This document shows positions 30,730 through 39,965 of a DNA stretch of 54,132 nucleotides, in pieces. The translations under genes were made by a program, and so were the position numbers. Below the pieces are notes generated by a model. That model made no database searches, had not been told where the DNA came from, and saw only the letters and a list, made by a program, of their open reading frames with translations. Each line of letters starts with the position of its first letter. Position 1 is the first letter of the stretch. The DNA comes from Streptomyces fructofermentans (lineage in GTDB: Bacteria; Actinomycetota; Actinomycetes; Streptomycetales; Streptomycetaceae): the NCBI RefSeq assembly GCF_014651055.1, contig NZ_BMWD01000040.1, forward strand, positions 1-54,132, in the 5' to 3' direction.

Positions 30730-32058
30730 GTGACGGAACAACCCGAGACACTGCTCAAGCTCCTCAGTGACAGGCGCAACTTGAGCGCCCCTGACTTCGT
30801 GAGCCTGTTCGACAGGACCGCGGTCGAGGTCATCGGAAAGGGCGGCAACAACCCGACCTGCAGCGAGCGAACGGTGTTTCGCTGGAAGGCCGGGCAGATC
30901 CGCCCGGAAGCGCTCTCGGCGGACACCCGCCGCGTCTTACAAGCCATGTTCGGATGCGAAGTCATGGCCCTGTTGAGCCCTCCGCCGGCGGCCGATGAAC
31001 CCCAGGCACCCGTATTCAATCTGGAGCAAGAAATCACCATGACCGCACGCGACGCTCAAGACAAAGCTGGCGCTACCGCTGCCGCATCCGTCTCCGACAC
31101 CAGCCTGGACCAGCTCACTGACGACGTGTCGTCACTCGCACACGCCTACGCCACCGTGCCCCCGATCGACACCTTCCGGCGCGGCCGGGAACTCCAGGAG
31201 GCATTGCAATCTCTTCGGGACCGCACGCAGATCCCGACACAGCAACAGCGTCTGCTCGAACTGACCGGCCAGACGATGGCACTCCTTGCCGCGGCCGCTT
31301 TCGACCTCGGCTCGTTCGGCAACGCCCGCCGCCTGGCCCGTGCGGCTGACCTCTACGGCGAAAGCGCCCGCTTCGACCCTCTGCGGGCGTACGCGGACGG
31401 AATCCTCGCGTACATCGCCTACTTCACCGGCATGCCCGCCGAAGCCGTCAGCAAGGCGCGGCACGCCCAGACGTACGGCGGACTGGGTGACACCGCACGA
31501 CGCCGCCTTCTGGCGATCGAAGCCCGCGCGCACGGGTATCTCGGTGACGTCGATTCCGCCCGCCGCACTCTGCGACTCTCCGTGGAAGGCGACAGCGGGG
31601 CGCGCGATGACCTCCACGACGGCGTCGGCGGAGAATTCGGCTTCAGTGCCGAGCGCCTGGCCATGTCCAGCAGCTCGACAGCGCTACTGATCCACGACGG
31701 GGACCAGGCCGAGCGGTCCGCCCGTCACGCGCTGGATCTCATCAGCCGGCGGCCGCGTGCCAGCCGGTCGGCACACGTCCTGGGAGGCGCGGCCGCGGAC
31801 CTGGCGATGGCCCGGCTGCTGTCGGACGACGTCGAGGGAGCCGCCGACGCGCTGACCCCGCTGTGGGACATCCCCGGGGAACAGCGCGTCACGGGCGTTC
31901 TCGTGCGCACCGGCCAGATCCAGCAGTTCCTCGCCCAGCCGACCTACCGGGCCGCGACGTTGTCACGCGAGCTGCGTGACCGGGTTGAGGACTTCACCCG
32001 CGCTGCAAGCAGTCACCAGCTCAGCACGCGCTCCGCGCTGCTCCAACTGGAAGCCTGA
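30730..32058 (+). CDS. TPR-containing transcriptional regulator, 442 aa
   Basis: The first 70 residues are a helix-turn-helix-like domain (LLKLLSDRRNLSAPDFVSLF, CSERTVFRWKAGQIRPEAL). After a linker, residues 130-430 are helical repeats of TPR type: ALLAAAAFDLGSFGNARRLA, AYIAYFTGMPAEAVSKARHA and AIEARAHGYLGDVDSARRTL. Such two-part proteins are common Streptomyces regulators beside HATPase/DUF6415 operons. GTG 30730 fits best; a TTG at 30712 in frame is possible. Probably senses a ligand or peptide with the TPR domain. Confidence 0.72.
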   Translation: MTEQPETLLKLLSDRRNLSAPDFVSLFDRTAVEVIGKGGNNPTCSERTVFRWKAGQIRPEALSADTRRVLQAMFGCEVMALLSPPPAADEPQAPVFNLEQEITMTARDAQDKAGATAAASVSDTSLDQLTDDVSSLAHAYATVPPIDTFRRGRELQEALQSLRDRTQIPTQQQRLLELTGQTMALLAAAAFDLGSFGNARRLARAADLYGESARFDPLRAYADGILAYIAYFTGMPAEAVSKARHAQTYGGLGDTARRRLLAIEARAHGYLGDVDSARRTLRLSVEGDSGARDDLHDGVGGEFGFSAERLAMSSSSTALLIHDGDQAERSARHALDLISRRPRASRSAHVLGGAAADLAMARLLSDDVEGAADALTPLWDIPGEQRVTGVLVRTGQIQQFLAQPTYRAATLSRELRDRVEDFTRAASSHQLSTRSALLQLEA

Positions 32059-32059
32059 G

Positions 32060-33076
32060 TCAGGCGAGAGAAGCGAGGATCTTCGCCTCCTTTTCGGGAG
32101 CGATCCCGTGTTCCCCCCATCTCGGGTGGTCCACGGGGCGCCCGTCCGAATCCAGCCACGCCCAGGTGTCACGGATGGTGTCGGCGATCGGCCGGCACCG
32201 CAGGCCTTCGGCCACTGCCCGGCTGGAGTCGACCGACCACACTCCCTCGTGGACGCGCCACAGAGGGAGCTCGGTCCACTGCTTGATCCCGTGCTCGGCC
32301 AGGGTGCCCGGGTCCACCCACTCGGGTTTCCCGGCCCCGCCGGTGACGGACAGGCACTCGTCGAGGAAGTCGGCGAAGGTGATGCCCTCGGGATGCGTGA
32401 TGTTGTACCCGCCGCTCGTCTTGCCGGCTGCCTGGTCGATAGCGAACGTGGCCAGGTCGCGCACGTCGACGGGCTGGATGCGCTGTCCGGCCGGAGCAGG
32501 CGCAAGGATCCGCCCGCCGCGCTTCGCCCGGGTCAGCCACCAGGGGAGCCGGCCGACGTACTCGCCGGGCCCAAGGAGGACCCCGGGGCGGAGGAACACC
32601 GCGGCGTCGCCGAACACCTCGGTCACGGCACGCTCTCCCCCAGCCTTCTGGAAGCCGTACACGGTGGGGCTGCCGTCCTCACCGTTGTGGCCGTACGACT
32701 CGTCGGCATCTGCCGGGCAGTCCAGAAGCGGCGAGGCATCCGTGAGGGCGTAGTGGGGCCATCCCTTGTAGACGGACACGGTGGAGATGTGCACCCAGCG
32801 CCGGGCCGCATCCCTCAACGCGGTCGTGGCCAGGAGTACGTCTCGGGGCGTGAAGTCGGAGCTGGACGTATCGATGACGGCATCCCACGGCCCGTGCTGG
32901 GCGAGGCGTTCAAGGTCCCTGCGGTCAGTGCGATCTCCGTGGATCGCCTCGACTCCTTCAACGTCCCTTCCGGAGCGCCCCCGGTTGAAGGTGGACACCG
33001 GCCACCGTCTGGCCAGGGCGGCCTCCGCGATGCGCTTCCCCAAGAACCAAGTGCCGCCGATGACGAGAATTCTCAT
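32060..33076 (-). CDS. NAD-dependent epimerase/dehydratase, 338 aa
   Basis: Rossmann motif MRILVIGGTWFLGKRIAEAA at the N-terminus and VHISTVSVYKG then YGFQKAGGERA, with the Tyr-x3-Lys-like pair displaced to YGFQK. The C-terminal part carries IQPVDVRDLATFAIDQAAG, the usual extended-SDR sequence. It is typical of nucleotide-sugar or isoflavone-reductase-like SDRs; substrate unknown. ATG 33076. Its end nearly touches the end of the regulator gene (convergent). Confidence 0.82.
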   Translation of the reverse strand: MRILVIGGTWFLGKRIAEAALARRWPVSTFNRGRSGRDVEGVEAIHGDRTDRRDLERLAQHGPWDAVIDTSSSDFTPRDVLLATTALRDAARRWVHISTVSVYKGWPHYALTDASPLLDCPADADESYGHNGEDGSPTVYGFQKAGGERAVTEVFGDAAVFLRPGVLLGPGEYVGRLPWWLTRAKRGGRILAPAPAGQRIQPVDVRDLATFAIDQAAGKTSGGYNITHPEGITFADFLDECLSVTGGAGKPEWVDPGTLAEHGIKQWTELPLWRVHEGVWSVDSSRAVAEGLRCRPIADTIRDTWAWLDSDGRPVDHPRWGEHGIAPEKEAKILASLA

Positions 33077-33190
33077 GCCATCGATCCTGCCCCGTCCGTC
33101 AAGAACCCATGACCGGCCCTACTCTTCGCGCGGAGATCGCAGCATTCCCCGCCAGCAGGCCCGCCCTCCCCCGCGGGTAGAGTCCGGAGC

Positions 33191-33772
33191 ATGCACCCGG
33201 TTCAGCGATCAAGCCTGCGGCTTGGCCTCCGCGAACTCACTGCAGAGGATGTCGCCGCAGTGTTCGCCATCTACGGCAGCCCTGAAGCCACGGAGCACCT
33301 GTCGTTCGAGCCACGTACACGCCACGAGGTCGAACAAATCCTGGCGCGGTCCATCGCCTCAGCCACAACAGAGCCGCGCACCGAGTACGTCTTGGCGGTC
33401 ACTGAACGGAACACGGACAAACTGATCGGGCTCGGCCGGCTCGCTCTTGATCCGCATCAGCCGCGCGCAGCCACGTTCGGCTTCGCTTTGCGCCCGCAGG
33501 CGTGGGGCGTGGGCTACGGCCTGGAGTCCGTGCGACTTCTACTCGCGCTCGGCTTTGAGGAGCTGGGCTTGCACCGAGTATGGGGAGCACGCTCTCCGCT
33601 TAACAGAGCATCAGCCAAAACCATGACAGCCGCAGGAATGATCGAAGAGGGCACCATCCGCGAGCACGTCTTCAAGGCAGGCCTATGGCGTGACTCTGTT
33701 GTGCACGCGATCCTCGATCGTGAATGGGCCGTGGAATCGGGACAGCTTGCATCCCTACACCAGAACGAATAG
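33191..33772 (+). CDS. GNAT N-acetyltransferase (RimJ/RimL type), 193 aa
   Basis: LRLGLRELTAEDVAAVFAIY and a central SPEATEHLSFEP are RimJ-like. The acetyl-CoA loop reads RPQAWGVGYGLESVRLLLAL, followed by GLHRVWGARSPLNRASAKTM, the family-specific N-x-x-S pattern. Likely acetylates an amine of a protein or small molecule. ATG 33191. 33773-34025 downstream contains no gene that I can support. Confidence 0.82.
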   Translation: MHPVQRSSLRLGLRELTAEDVAAVFAIYGSPEATEHLSFEPRTRHEVEQILARSIASATTEPRTEYVLAVTERNTDKLIGLGRLALDPHQPRAATFGFALRPQAWGVGYGLESVRLLLALGFEELGLHRVWGARSPLNRASAKTMTAAGMIEEGTIREHVFKAGLWRDSVVHAILDREWAVESGQLASLHQNE

Positions 33773-34025
33773 CCAAAACGACATGCAAGGACATCGGCTG
33801 CGCTCACGCGCCGGTTGGGCAACGCAGCGACAACAGAACGCTGATTGCCGATCTTGCGCCGAGAAGATGCAACAGCAACGTGCCGGAAACCAACGGCCTC
33901 ACCGGCCACAAAAACGACCCCGAGGGGCGGCTGCTGCTACAGGCTCGCCACAGACTGGCGTTCAGAAGGTTCCAATGATCTGCACTTCGCCGTGGCGGTC
34001 ACGGTGACACCGTCATCTGGAGCTG

Positions 34026-35848
34026 GGGACCATCCTCGCGGGCGCGGGAAGCAGTTCCACTCGTCGTAGAGCGGACGTTCCATGCTGGGACCATCCCCGC
34101 GGGCGCGGGGAGCAGCCGGTCGCGGGTGCGTTGACGGGCTCGTGCCCGGGGCCATCCCCGCGGGCGCGGGGAGCAGGTGACGGTGCCGCCGACCCGCTCG
34201 AACACGTCGGGGCCATCCCCGCGGGCGCGGGGAGCAGAATGGCTGCTGTCCTGCTCGACCCAGCCTGCTGGGGCCATCCCCGCGGGCGCGGGGAGCAGAT
34301 CCCCTCCGGGAACCCCTACGCCTACTGGCCGGGGCCATCCCCGCAGGCGCGGGGAGCAGGACGAGTCGCCGGTGTCGTAGACCGTCATGATGGGACCATC
34401 CCCGCGGGCGCGGGAAGCAGTCGCTCCGCAGGTCGTCGCTGGTGCGGGTCTCGGGACCATCCCCGCGGGCGCGGGGAGCAGGGCTCGGGGCGGGGCTCGG
34501 AGATCACGGGACCATCCCCGCGGGCGCGGGAAGCAGCGCCTCGATGCACAGACCCCACGATGCGCAGAGGGACCATCCCCGCGGGCGCGGGGAGCAGGAG
34601 GTCCTCGGCAAGTCCCTCACGCCGGCCCAGGGACCATCCCCGCGGGCGAGGACGGCGCCGGGACCATCCCCGCGGGCGCGGGGAGCAGGGGGCGCCTCAA
34701 GTCCAGCCTCGGCCGGGTGGGGGACCATCCCCGCGGGCGCGGGGAGCAGTACAACCTGGAGCCGATCAACTCGGGCCCCCCGGGACCATCCCCGCGGGCG
34801 CGGGGAGCAGAGAAGCGGGCCCGGGCTGAGCTCCTGGCGCTGGGGACCATCCCCGCGGGCGCGGGGAGCAGAGAAGCGGGCCCGGGCTGAGCTCCTGGCG
34901 CTGGGGACCATCCCCGCGGGCGCGGGGAGCAGCGTTCGGCGGCCCTCTTCATCAGAAGCGGACCGGGACCATCCTTGCGGGCGCGGGGAGCAGAGCCAGG
35001 CGCCCCCGGCTCTGAATACGGTCCAGGGACCATCCCCGCGGGCGCGGGGAGCAGGATTCCGCGCCCGGCTTCAGGCCGAAATCCTTGGGACCATCCCCGC
35101 GGGCGCGGGGAGCAGGACACGGAGTCGATTACCAGGCCGCCGGACAGGGGACCATCCCCGCGGGCGCGGGGAGCAGGCCGCCGCCGAGGTCGCCCCCGAA
35201 TCGCTGGCGGGACCATCCCCGCGGGCGCGGGGAGCAGTGCCGACCTGCGACCGAAATACCGTTGCGGACGGGACCATCCCCGCGGGCGCGGGGAGCAGGA
35301 GTCGCGACCCAGAAGAGGATTCGTTCACATGGGACCATCCCCGCGGGCGCGGGGAGCAGCACGCATGCCCGTGCTGCGACCACCGCACCACGGGACCATC
35401 CCCGCGGGCGCGGGGAGCAGTCGGCCACCAGGTACGCGCTCAGGTACGCCTTGGGGACCATCCCCGCGGGCGCGGGGAGCAGGCGACGGTGAACACCTCT
35501 TGCGAGGGGTCCGGGGGACCATCCCCGCGGGCGCGGGGAGCAGCTGAGCAGGCAGCACGGTCGGAGGGGCGGCGGGGGACCATCCCCGCGGGCGCGGGGA
35601 GCAGGCCCCGTACACCCCCAGCCCGCGAAGGTAACTGGGACCATCCCCGCGGGCGCGGGGAGCAGCTGGGACAAGCAGACCTACACGGTCAGCGCCGGGG
35701 ACCATCCCCGCGGGCGCGGGGAGCAGTTGCACGGGCAGTCGGCCACCCACCTGCCGTGGGGACCATCCCCGCGGGCGCGGGGAGCAGTCGAGGGTGTCCC
35801 GGGAGACATTGCGGCGCGGGGGACCATCCCCGCGGGCGCGGGGAGCAG
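34026..35848 (-). CRISPR. CRISPR array 2, type I-E, 31 repeats (one truncated)
   Basis: 29-bp repeats every 61 bases, beginning GGGACCATCC, with hairpin CCCCGC-GGGC-GCGGGG and end GAGCAG. The loop GGGC separates them from arrays 1 and 3. Leftmost repeats show decay (CATCCTCGCG, GGGAAGCAG). The unit at 34630-34648 is cut short, followed by 11 bases and the next repeat at 34660. The spacer at 34482-34507 is only 26 bases. Spacers 34811-34842 and 34872-34903 are identical. The leader is at the right, next to cas2, and transcription runs leftward with the cas operon. Confidence 0.98.
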
Positions 35849-35928
35849 ACTGCGCGACCTGGGCCTTTAGCTCCGCCACGACCAGTTTCGGAGCACTTTC
35901 AAAGAAATAGACAATTTAGACATACAGG
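35849..35928 (-). promoter_or_regulatory. Leader of array 2
   Basis: An AT-richer stretch between the first repeat and the end of cas2. It contains CGACCTGGGCCTTTAG, GCACTTTCA and TTTAGACAT, all also present in the leader of array 4. It probably holds the array promoter and the sites that guide spacer integration. Confidence 0.75.
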
Positions 35929-36291
35929 CTATTTTCCTCTGCCGAATCGTCGGCGTTTGGCGGCCCTGCTCCATCCGGATGGTTCAGCTGACGGGCTGCT
36001 CGTTTCCCGGGGTGGCGTGGCGGCTGGACGGTGGATCAGGGTGATGCCTTCGTGGTCGATGGGCTGCCATGCGTGGTCGTGAGTACGGAAGGTGAAGCCT
36101 TGTTCGTTGTTCGTGGTGTGGGCGAGCAAAGCGCGGCCCTGACCGGCGTACTGCTGGACTTCGTTCCACAGCACGTCGCGAATCCGGGCTGAGGGGTTGC
36201 CGACGAAGACGCCAGCGGAGATCTCCAGCAGCCAGCGGGTGAGGAAGCCGCGCAAGCCTGCGGGGCAGTTGGTGAGGACGATGACGGTCAC
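35929..36291 (-). CDS. cas2: CRISPR-associated Cas2, type I-E, 120 aa
   Basis: MTVIVLTNCPAGLRGFLTRW, then ISAGVFVGNPSARIRDVLWN, VQQYAGQGRALLAHTTNNEQ, GFTFRTHDHAW and the DHEGITLIHR strand are the Cas2e ferredoxin-like fold. About 25 extra basic residues (SGWSRAAKRRRFGRGK) extend the C-terminus. Structural partner of Cas1 in spacer acquisition. GTG overlaps the cas1 stop (GTGA). Last gene of the operon, ending at the array 2 leader. Confidence 0.95.
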   Translation of the reverse strand: MTVIVLTNCPAGLRGFLTRWLLEISAGVFVGNPSARIRDVLWNEVQQYAGQGRALLAHTTNNEQGFTFRTHDHAWQPIDHEGITLIHRPAATPPRETSSPSAEPSGWSRAAKRRRFGRGK

Positions 36292-37256
36292 CAGTTCACC
36301 GGGCCGTAGTCGTCGGTCTCGCCATGGTTGTATCCGGAGGGGACCTCGCGGCCGCCGTCGCTTTGCAGCGTGACCACGTCCCGGTGCTCGTCGGGGTCGG
36401 CCGCATCGGCTTGTGCCGGTAGGAGCAGGCGTTTGATGTCGTCGACGCAGCGTTCCAGCAGGGCGGTCTCGTTGATGCGGTCCCGCAGTGCGCGGCGGGT
36501 GCGGGGGCCGGTGTCTTCGGGGTCCTGTGCGGCGATGTCGAAGGCGAGTGGGATGCCGAACTCGGTCTTGTAGAGGTCGGCGATGTCGAGGACGAAGGAC
36601 AGTTCGTGGCCGGAGTGGATGAAGCCGAGAGCGGGGCTGCATCCCAGTGAGGCGACGACGGCGTGGGCGATGCCGTACATGCATTGGGCGGCTGCGGTGA
36701 TGGCCTGGTTGACCGGGTCGCCTGCGGTGAAGTCGCCGGGCACGTATTGGCGTCCCTGCCAGGTGAGGCCGGTGCGGGCGGCCTGGGCGCGGTAGCAGGC
36801 TTTGACGCGGCGTCCTTCGCGGCCCAGGAGTTCGTGGCGGGTCAGCCCGGCGGGGTCTTCGTCGGGGAAGCGCAGTTGGTACATGGCGCGGGCGACGGCC
36901 AGGCGGCTGCGGTTGTTGGCCCACTGCCGTGCCTGGGCTTCCATGAGTGCGGAGGATCGGGACAGGGCGCGGCCGGCGGCGTAGTAGCGCACGCCGCGTT
37001 CTCCGACCCAGCAGACGGCTGCGCCTGTTTCTCCCAGGACGCTCATGGCTTGGTGGGTGATGCGGGTGCCGGGTCCGAGGAGGAGGGTGCCGATGGTGGC
37101 GGAGGGGATGTGGGTGGTGCCTTCGGCGTCCTGGGCGGTGATGGCGTTGGCGTCGCGGTGGATGGTGCAGCGTTCCAGGTAGACGAAGGAGAGGCGTTCG
37201 GCGGTGCGGGTGAGTTGGCGTGGGGTCAGTGCGGTGCGCTGGGAGATGGTGGTCAT
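36288..37256 (-). CDS. cas1: CRISPR-associated Cas1, type I-E integrase, 322 aa
   Basis: The metal ligands of Cas1e are in place: Glu in LLGREGRRVKACYR, His in LGFIHSGHELSF and Asp in VLDIADLYKTE. GETGAAVCWVGERGVRYYA is the family's N-terminal strand region. Normal length. With Cas2 it integrates new spacers at the leader end of arrays. ATG overlaps the cas6e stop (ATGA). A 35-residue acidic tail (DADPDEHRD and after) is longer than in E. coli. Confidence 0.97.
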   Translation of the reverse strand: MTTISQRTALTPRQLTRTAERLSFVYLERCTIHRDANAITAQDAEGTTHIPSATIGTLLLGPGTRITHQAMSVLGETGAAVCWVGERGVRYYAAGRALSRSSALMEAQARQWANNRSRLAVARAMYQLRFPDEDPAGLTRHELLGREGRRVKACYRAQAARTGLTWQGRQYVPGDFTAGDPVNQAITAAAQCMYGIAHAVVASLGCSPALGFIHSGHELSFVLDIADLYKTEFGIPLAFDIAAQDPEDTGPRTRRALRDRINETALLERCVDDIKRLLLPAQADAADPDEHRDVVTLQSDGGREVPSGYNHGETDDYGPVNW

Positions 37257-38053
37257 GAGGCCCGTTGTGGTGCGGGGCGCTGTGTGGCGGGTGCCAGGGT
37301 GATGAGGCCGCATCCGTAGGCTTTGGCCCGGCCGATGCCGTGGGCGAGGGTGTGTCGCAGGGCTTGGGGGTCGGTGACTTCGAGGCGGCCGTCGAAGGTG
37401 GCGGTGACGAGGGTGACCGGCTTGGTTCTTCCGCTGGTTCGGGGTTCACGTGACCGGTCGAAGGAGCGGGGGGTGCGGTCGCTGACGGAGAGTTCGTAGC
37501 GGTCGCCGTGGTGTTCGTGTTTTCCGTGGTGGGTGGTGCCGCTGGGCAGGAGGCGCTGGGCGTCGGGTTTCTCGAGGATGCGGAAGCCGCAGCGGTCCTG
37601 GCGTTCGAGGAGCCAGCGCATCTGGTGGACGGGGGTGAGGTGTGCGGTGATCTTGCGGGGTTCGTCGGGGTGGCGGCGGATGGTGTGGACGGGGTTGGCG
37701 GTGAGGCGGAAGGCCCACTGGTCGCCAGCCGTCAGCCGGTCGAGCAGCGGGGTGTAGGGGCGGGTGTGCCATCCGGGGTTGTGGGGGTCGGCTGCGGCGG
37801 CTGCGGGCCAGCCGGCTTGTTCCACGAGGTGGGTGAGGTCGGGCTGGTGGGGGCTGACAATGTAGAGCAGGACCTCGGCGCGGGCCTGGTGGTCCAGGCG
37901 CCACAGGACGCGGGGCCCGTCGGGGGGTGGGCTGTCGGTGGGCAGCAGGGTGGGGAAGGCGGACATGACGGCGGCGTGCATGGTCTGCGGCGAGGACAGC
38001 AGGCGGCGGGCGCCGGGCCGGGCGGTGTTCACGCGGAAGCGGGTGAGGAACAT
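37253..38053 (-). CDS. cas6e: Cas6e crRNA endoribonuclease, 266 aa
   Basis: MFLTRFRVNTARPGARRLLS starts the family. The catalytic His is residue 26 in TMHAAVMSAF. The C-terminal glycine-rich loop is GIGRAKAYGCGLITLAP. It cuts the repeat hairpins (CCCCGC stem) and stays on the crRNA as a Cascade subunit. An internal GKHEHHGDRYEL basic insert is slightly longer than usual. Its ATG overlaps the cas5 stop (TGATG). Confidence 0.95.
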   Translation of the reverse strand: MFLTRFRVNTARPGARRLLSSPQTMHAAVMSAFPTLLPTDSPPPDGPRVLWRLDHQARAEVLLYIVSPHQPDLTHLVEQAGWPAAAAADPHNPGWHTRPYTPLLDRLTAGDQWAFRLTANPVHTIRRHPDEPRKITAHLTPVHQMRWLLERQDRCGFRILEKPDAQRLLPSGTTHHGKHEHHGDRYELSVSDRTPRSFDRSREPRTSGRTKPVTLVTATFDGRLEVTDPQALRHTLAHGIGRAKAYGCGLITLAPATQRPAPQRAS

Positions 38054-38775
38054 CAGCTGTTCTCCTCCTCCAGGGCATCGAACGGATCGTGCTCCACTGC
38101 ACGGGCGGCAGGGGCGGTGGCGGGGAGGGGCACCGTGGTGGTGATGACGGTGCGCAGAGCGTGGCGGCGGTGTGCGGCGGAGAAGCTGAGCGGCTGGTCG
38201 CGCAGGTCCTGCGCGGCGCCTGGTTCGCCGGGGGTGGCTTCGCGCAGGACGGTCAGCGTTTGCGGGAGGCGGGTGCGGTGTGCTCTGCGGTACCAGGCGG
38301 AGGCCTGCCAGGGCACTTGCTGGAGGGCGGTTTCCAGGGTGGTGTCGTGGAGGCCGAGGTCGACGGGTTGGGCGGGTGGGCAGGACCGGCGGCCGAGGAA
38401 GGGCGGGTACACCGGGTGGGTGAGTGCGGCGTTGAGGTCGGCGAGCAGGGGGTGGTCGCCTTCCAGGGCGGCGACGAAGACGGCGTCGGCGAGGTAGAAG
38501 CGCTCGGACAGGGGCATGGACTGGCCGGTGGCGGCGTGGTGGGCGGTCTGGAAGTCGCGGATGCGGGTGCCGGGCTGGTCGATGCGGACGCCGAAGCGCA
38601 GGGCTGCCAGGGGGGCGAGCCGTGCGTCGTCGCCGCGGTCGATGCCCTGGGCGGCGGCGAGCAGGCCGATGACGCCGCTCTTAGTGGGTGCGGATTCGGT
38701 GGTGCGGCGGGTGAAGCGGGAGGCGGCCCCCCAGGACTGCAGGGGGCCGGCGAGCCGCAGGGTGAGCACGCTCAT
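38053..38775 (-). CDS. cas5e: Cas5e, Cascade subunit, 240 aa
   Basis: MSVLTLRLAGPLQSWGAASR at the N-terminus is the typical Cas5 opening, followed by SAPTKSGVIGLLAAAQGI and RIRDFQTAHHAATGQSMPLS. It caps the 5' handle of the crRNA. ATG overlaps the cas7 stop. The C-terminal end is acidic (EHDPFDALEEENS). Confidence 0.95.
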   Translation of the reverse strand: MSVLTLRLAGPLQSWGAASRFTRRTTESAPTKSGVIGLLAAAQGIDRGDDARLAPLAALRFGVRIDQPGTRIRDFQTAHHAATGQSMPLSERFYLADAVFVAALEGDHPLLADLNAALTHPVYPPFLGRRSCPPAQPVDLGLHDTTLETALQQVPWQASAWYRRAHRTRLPQTLTVLREATPGEPGAAQDLRDQPLSFSAAHRRHALRTVITTTVPLPATAPAARAVEHDPFDALEEENS

Positions 38776-39965
38776 GCGGGCTTGTCCAGGCGTTCGGCGA
38801 CGGCCTGTCCGACGGCGGTGACGAGGTCGGACAGGGTGTCGGACTCGGTGCCGAGGTCGGCGAGCTTGAGGGTGTTGGGGCCGATGCGCAGGATCCAGGT
38901 GCGGGTGGATTCCTGCTGGCCGTAGGCGCGTTCGAGGTCCGGGACGTAGGCGGCGAGACGGTCGGCGGCTTCGCGCAGGTGGCCGCCCTGGTCACCGCGG
39001 ACGGGCTCCTCGAAGGCGGCGACGAAGCTGACGGGGCGGGTGGTGCGGAGCTTGACGATGACGGCGTCGGGCAGGGTGTGATGCCCGAACGTGTTGATCT
39101 TGCCGGTGGGCAGTGAGGCGACGAAGCCGTGGACGAACGCCTCGACGGCGCGGCGTACCGGCTCGGTGCGGGCCTCGTCCTCGCGCAGGCCCTCGCCGAG
39201 GTTGGCGGCGAGTTGGTGCACGCCCAGGGCGGCGTAGCGGTAGAGGGTGGCGGAGTTGAAGTCGACGGTGCCGATCATCCCGGCGCCGGTTTCCTCTTCG
39301 GTGTTCTCGTCGTCGACGGCAGTGTAGTAGTCGGACTCGTTCTCCACCCGGTGGACGCTGATGGCGTGGGCGACCTGGACGGCGGCGTCGACGTTGAAGT
39401 CGGCGGCGTCGGCGACCATGCGTCCGAACAGGGCGATGTCGACGGAGTGCCGGCTGTCGGCGATCTCCTTGATGCGGTCCTTGTTCTTCTTGTCTTTCAC
39501 GAACGCCGTGATGTCGGCGGCGCCTTCGACGGCGAGGCGGGCCAGGCCGTCGAGTTGGCGGGCGCTGAGGAAGACCAGGTACTTGGCTTCCGGTGCGGGG
39601 GTGGCGCCGGATTCCTTGGCCGCTTCGGCCTTCCGCTTGGGGATCTCGGTTTTCAGTCCGGCGGCTTTCACCGTCTCGTCGGCGACGGTCAGCGCGGTGT
39701 CGCTCTCGATGGAGGGGTCCAGTGCGGTGATGCGCTCGGCGAGCACTTCCACGATCTTCTTGGTCCTGACGCCGAGTTCGTTGGGTTCCAGGAGGTGCTC
39801 GTCGTTGAAGTAGGTGCGGGTGGCCCGCTTCCATGCCTGGCTGGAGACCCGGGCGCGCGGCACTCCCCCGTAGATGGCGGTTTTCGGGGCGCCGGTGTCG
39901 TCCCTGTTGAGGTTGCTGGGCGGGACGGTCTGCAGGGCGTGCACGTCCAGGAAGATGCGGGTCAC
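38772..39965 (-). CDS. cas7e: Cas7e (Cse4), Cascade backbone, 397 aa
   Basis: The start MTRIFLDVHALQTVPPSNLN and RDDTGAPKTAIYGGVPRARV with SSQAWKRATR are diagnostic of Cas7e. VDIALFGRMVADAADFNVDA and HAISVHRVENESDYYTAVDD belong to the RRM core and thumb. Multiple copies form the helical filament on the spacer RNA. The length is a little above E. coli CasC. A charged insert lies at about 100-130 (KRKAEAAKESGATPAPEAK). ATG overlaps the cse2 stop. Confidence 0.97.
   Translation of the reverse strand: MTRIFLDVHALQTVPPSNLNRDDTGAPKTAIYGGVPRARVSSQAWKRATRTYFNDEHLLEPNELGVRTKKIVEVLAERITALDPSIESDTALTVADETVKAAGLKTEIPKRKAEAAKESGATPAPEAKYLVFLSARQLDGLARLAVEGAADITAFVKDKKNKDRIKEIADSRHSVDIALFGRMVADAADFNVDAAVQVAHAISVHRVENESDYYTAVDDENTEEETGAGMIGTVDFNSATLYRYAALGVHQLAANLGEGLREDEARTEPVRRAVEAFVHGFVASLPTGKINTFGHHTLPDAVIVKLRTTRPVSFVAAFEEPVRGDQGGHLREAADRLAAYVPDLERAYGQQESTRTWILRIGPNTLKLADLGTESDTLSDLVTAVGQAVAERLDKPA

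Noticed and set aside
34026..35880. Long ORFs across the CRISPR arrays giving repeated peptides such as GPSPRARGA or APRARGDGP
   Set aside because: They are translations of the 29-bp repeats; the 61-bp period with variable spacers marks CRISPR, not repeat proteins.
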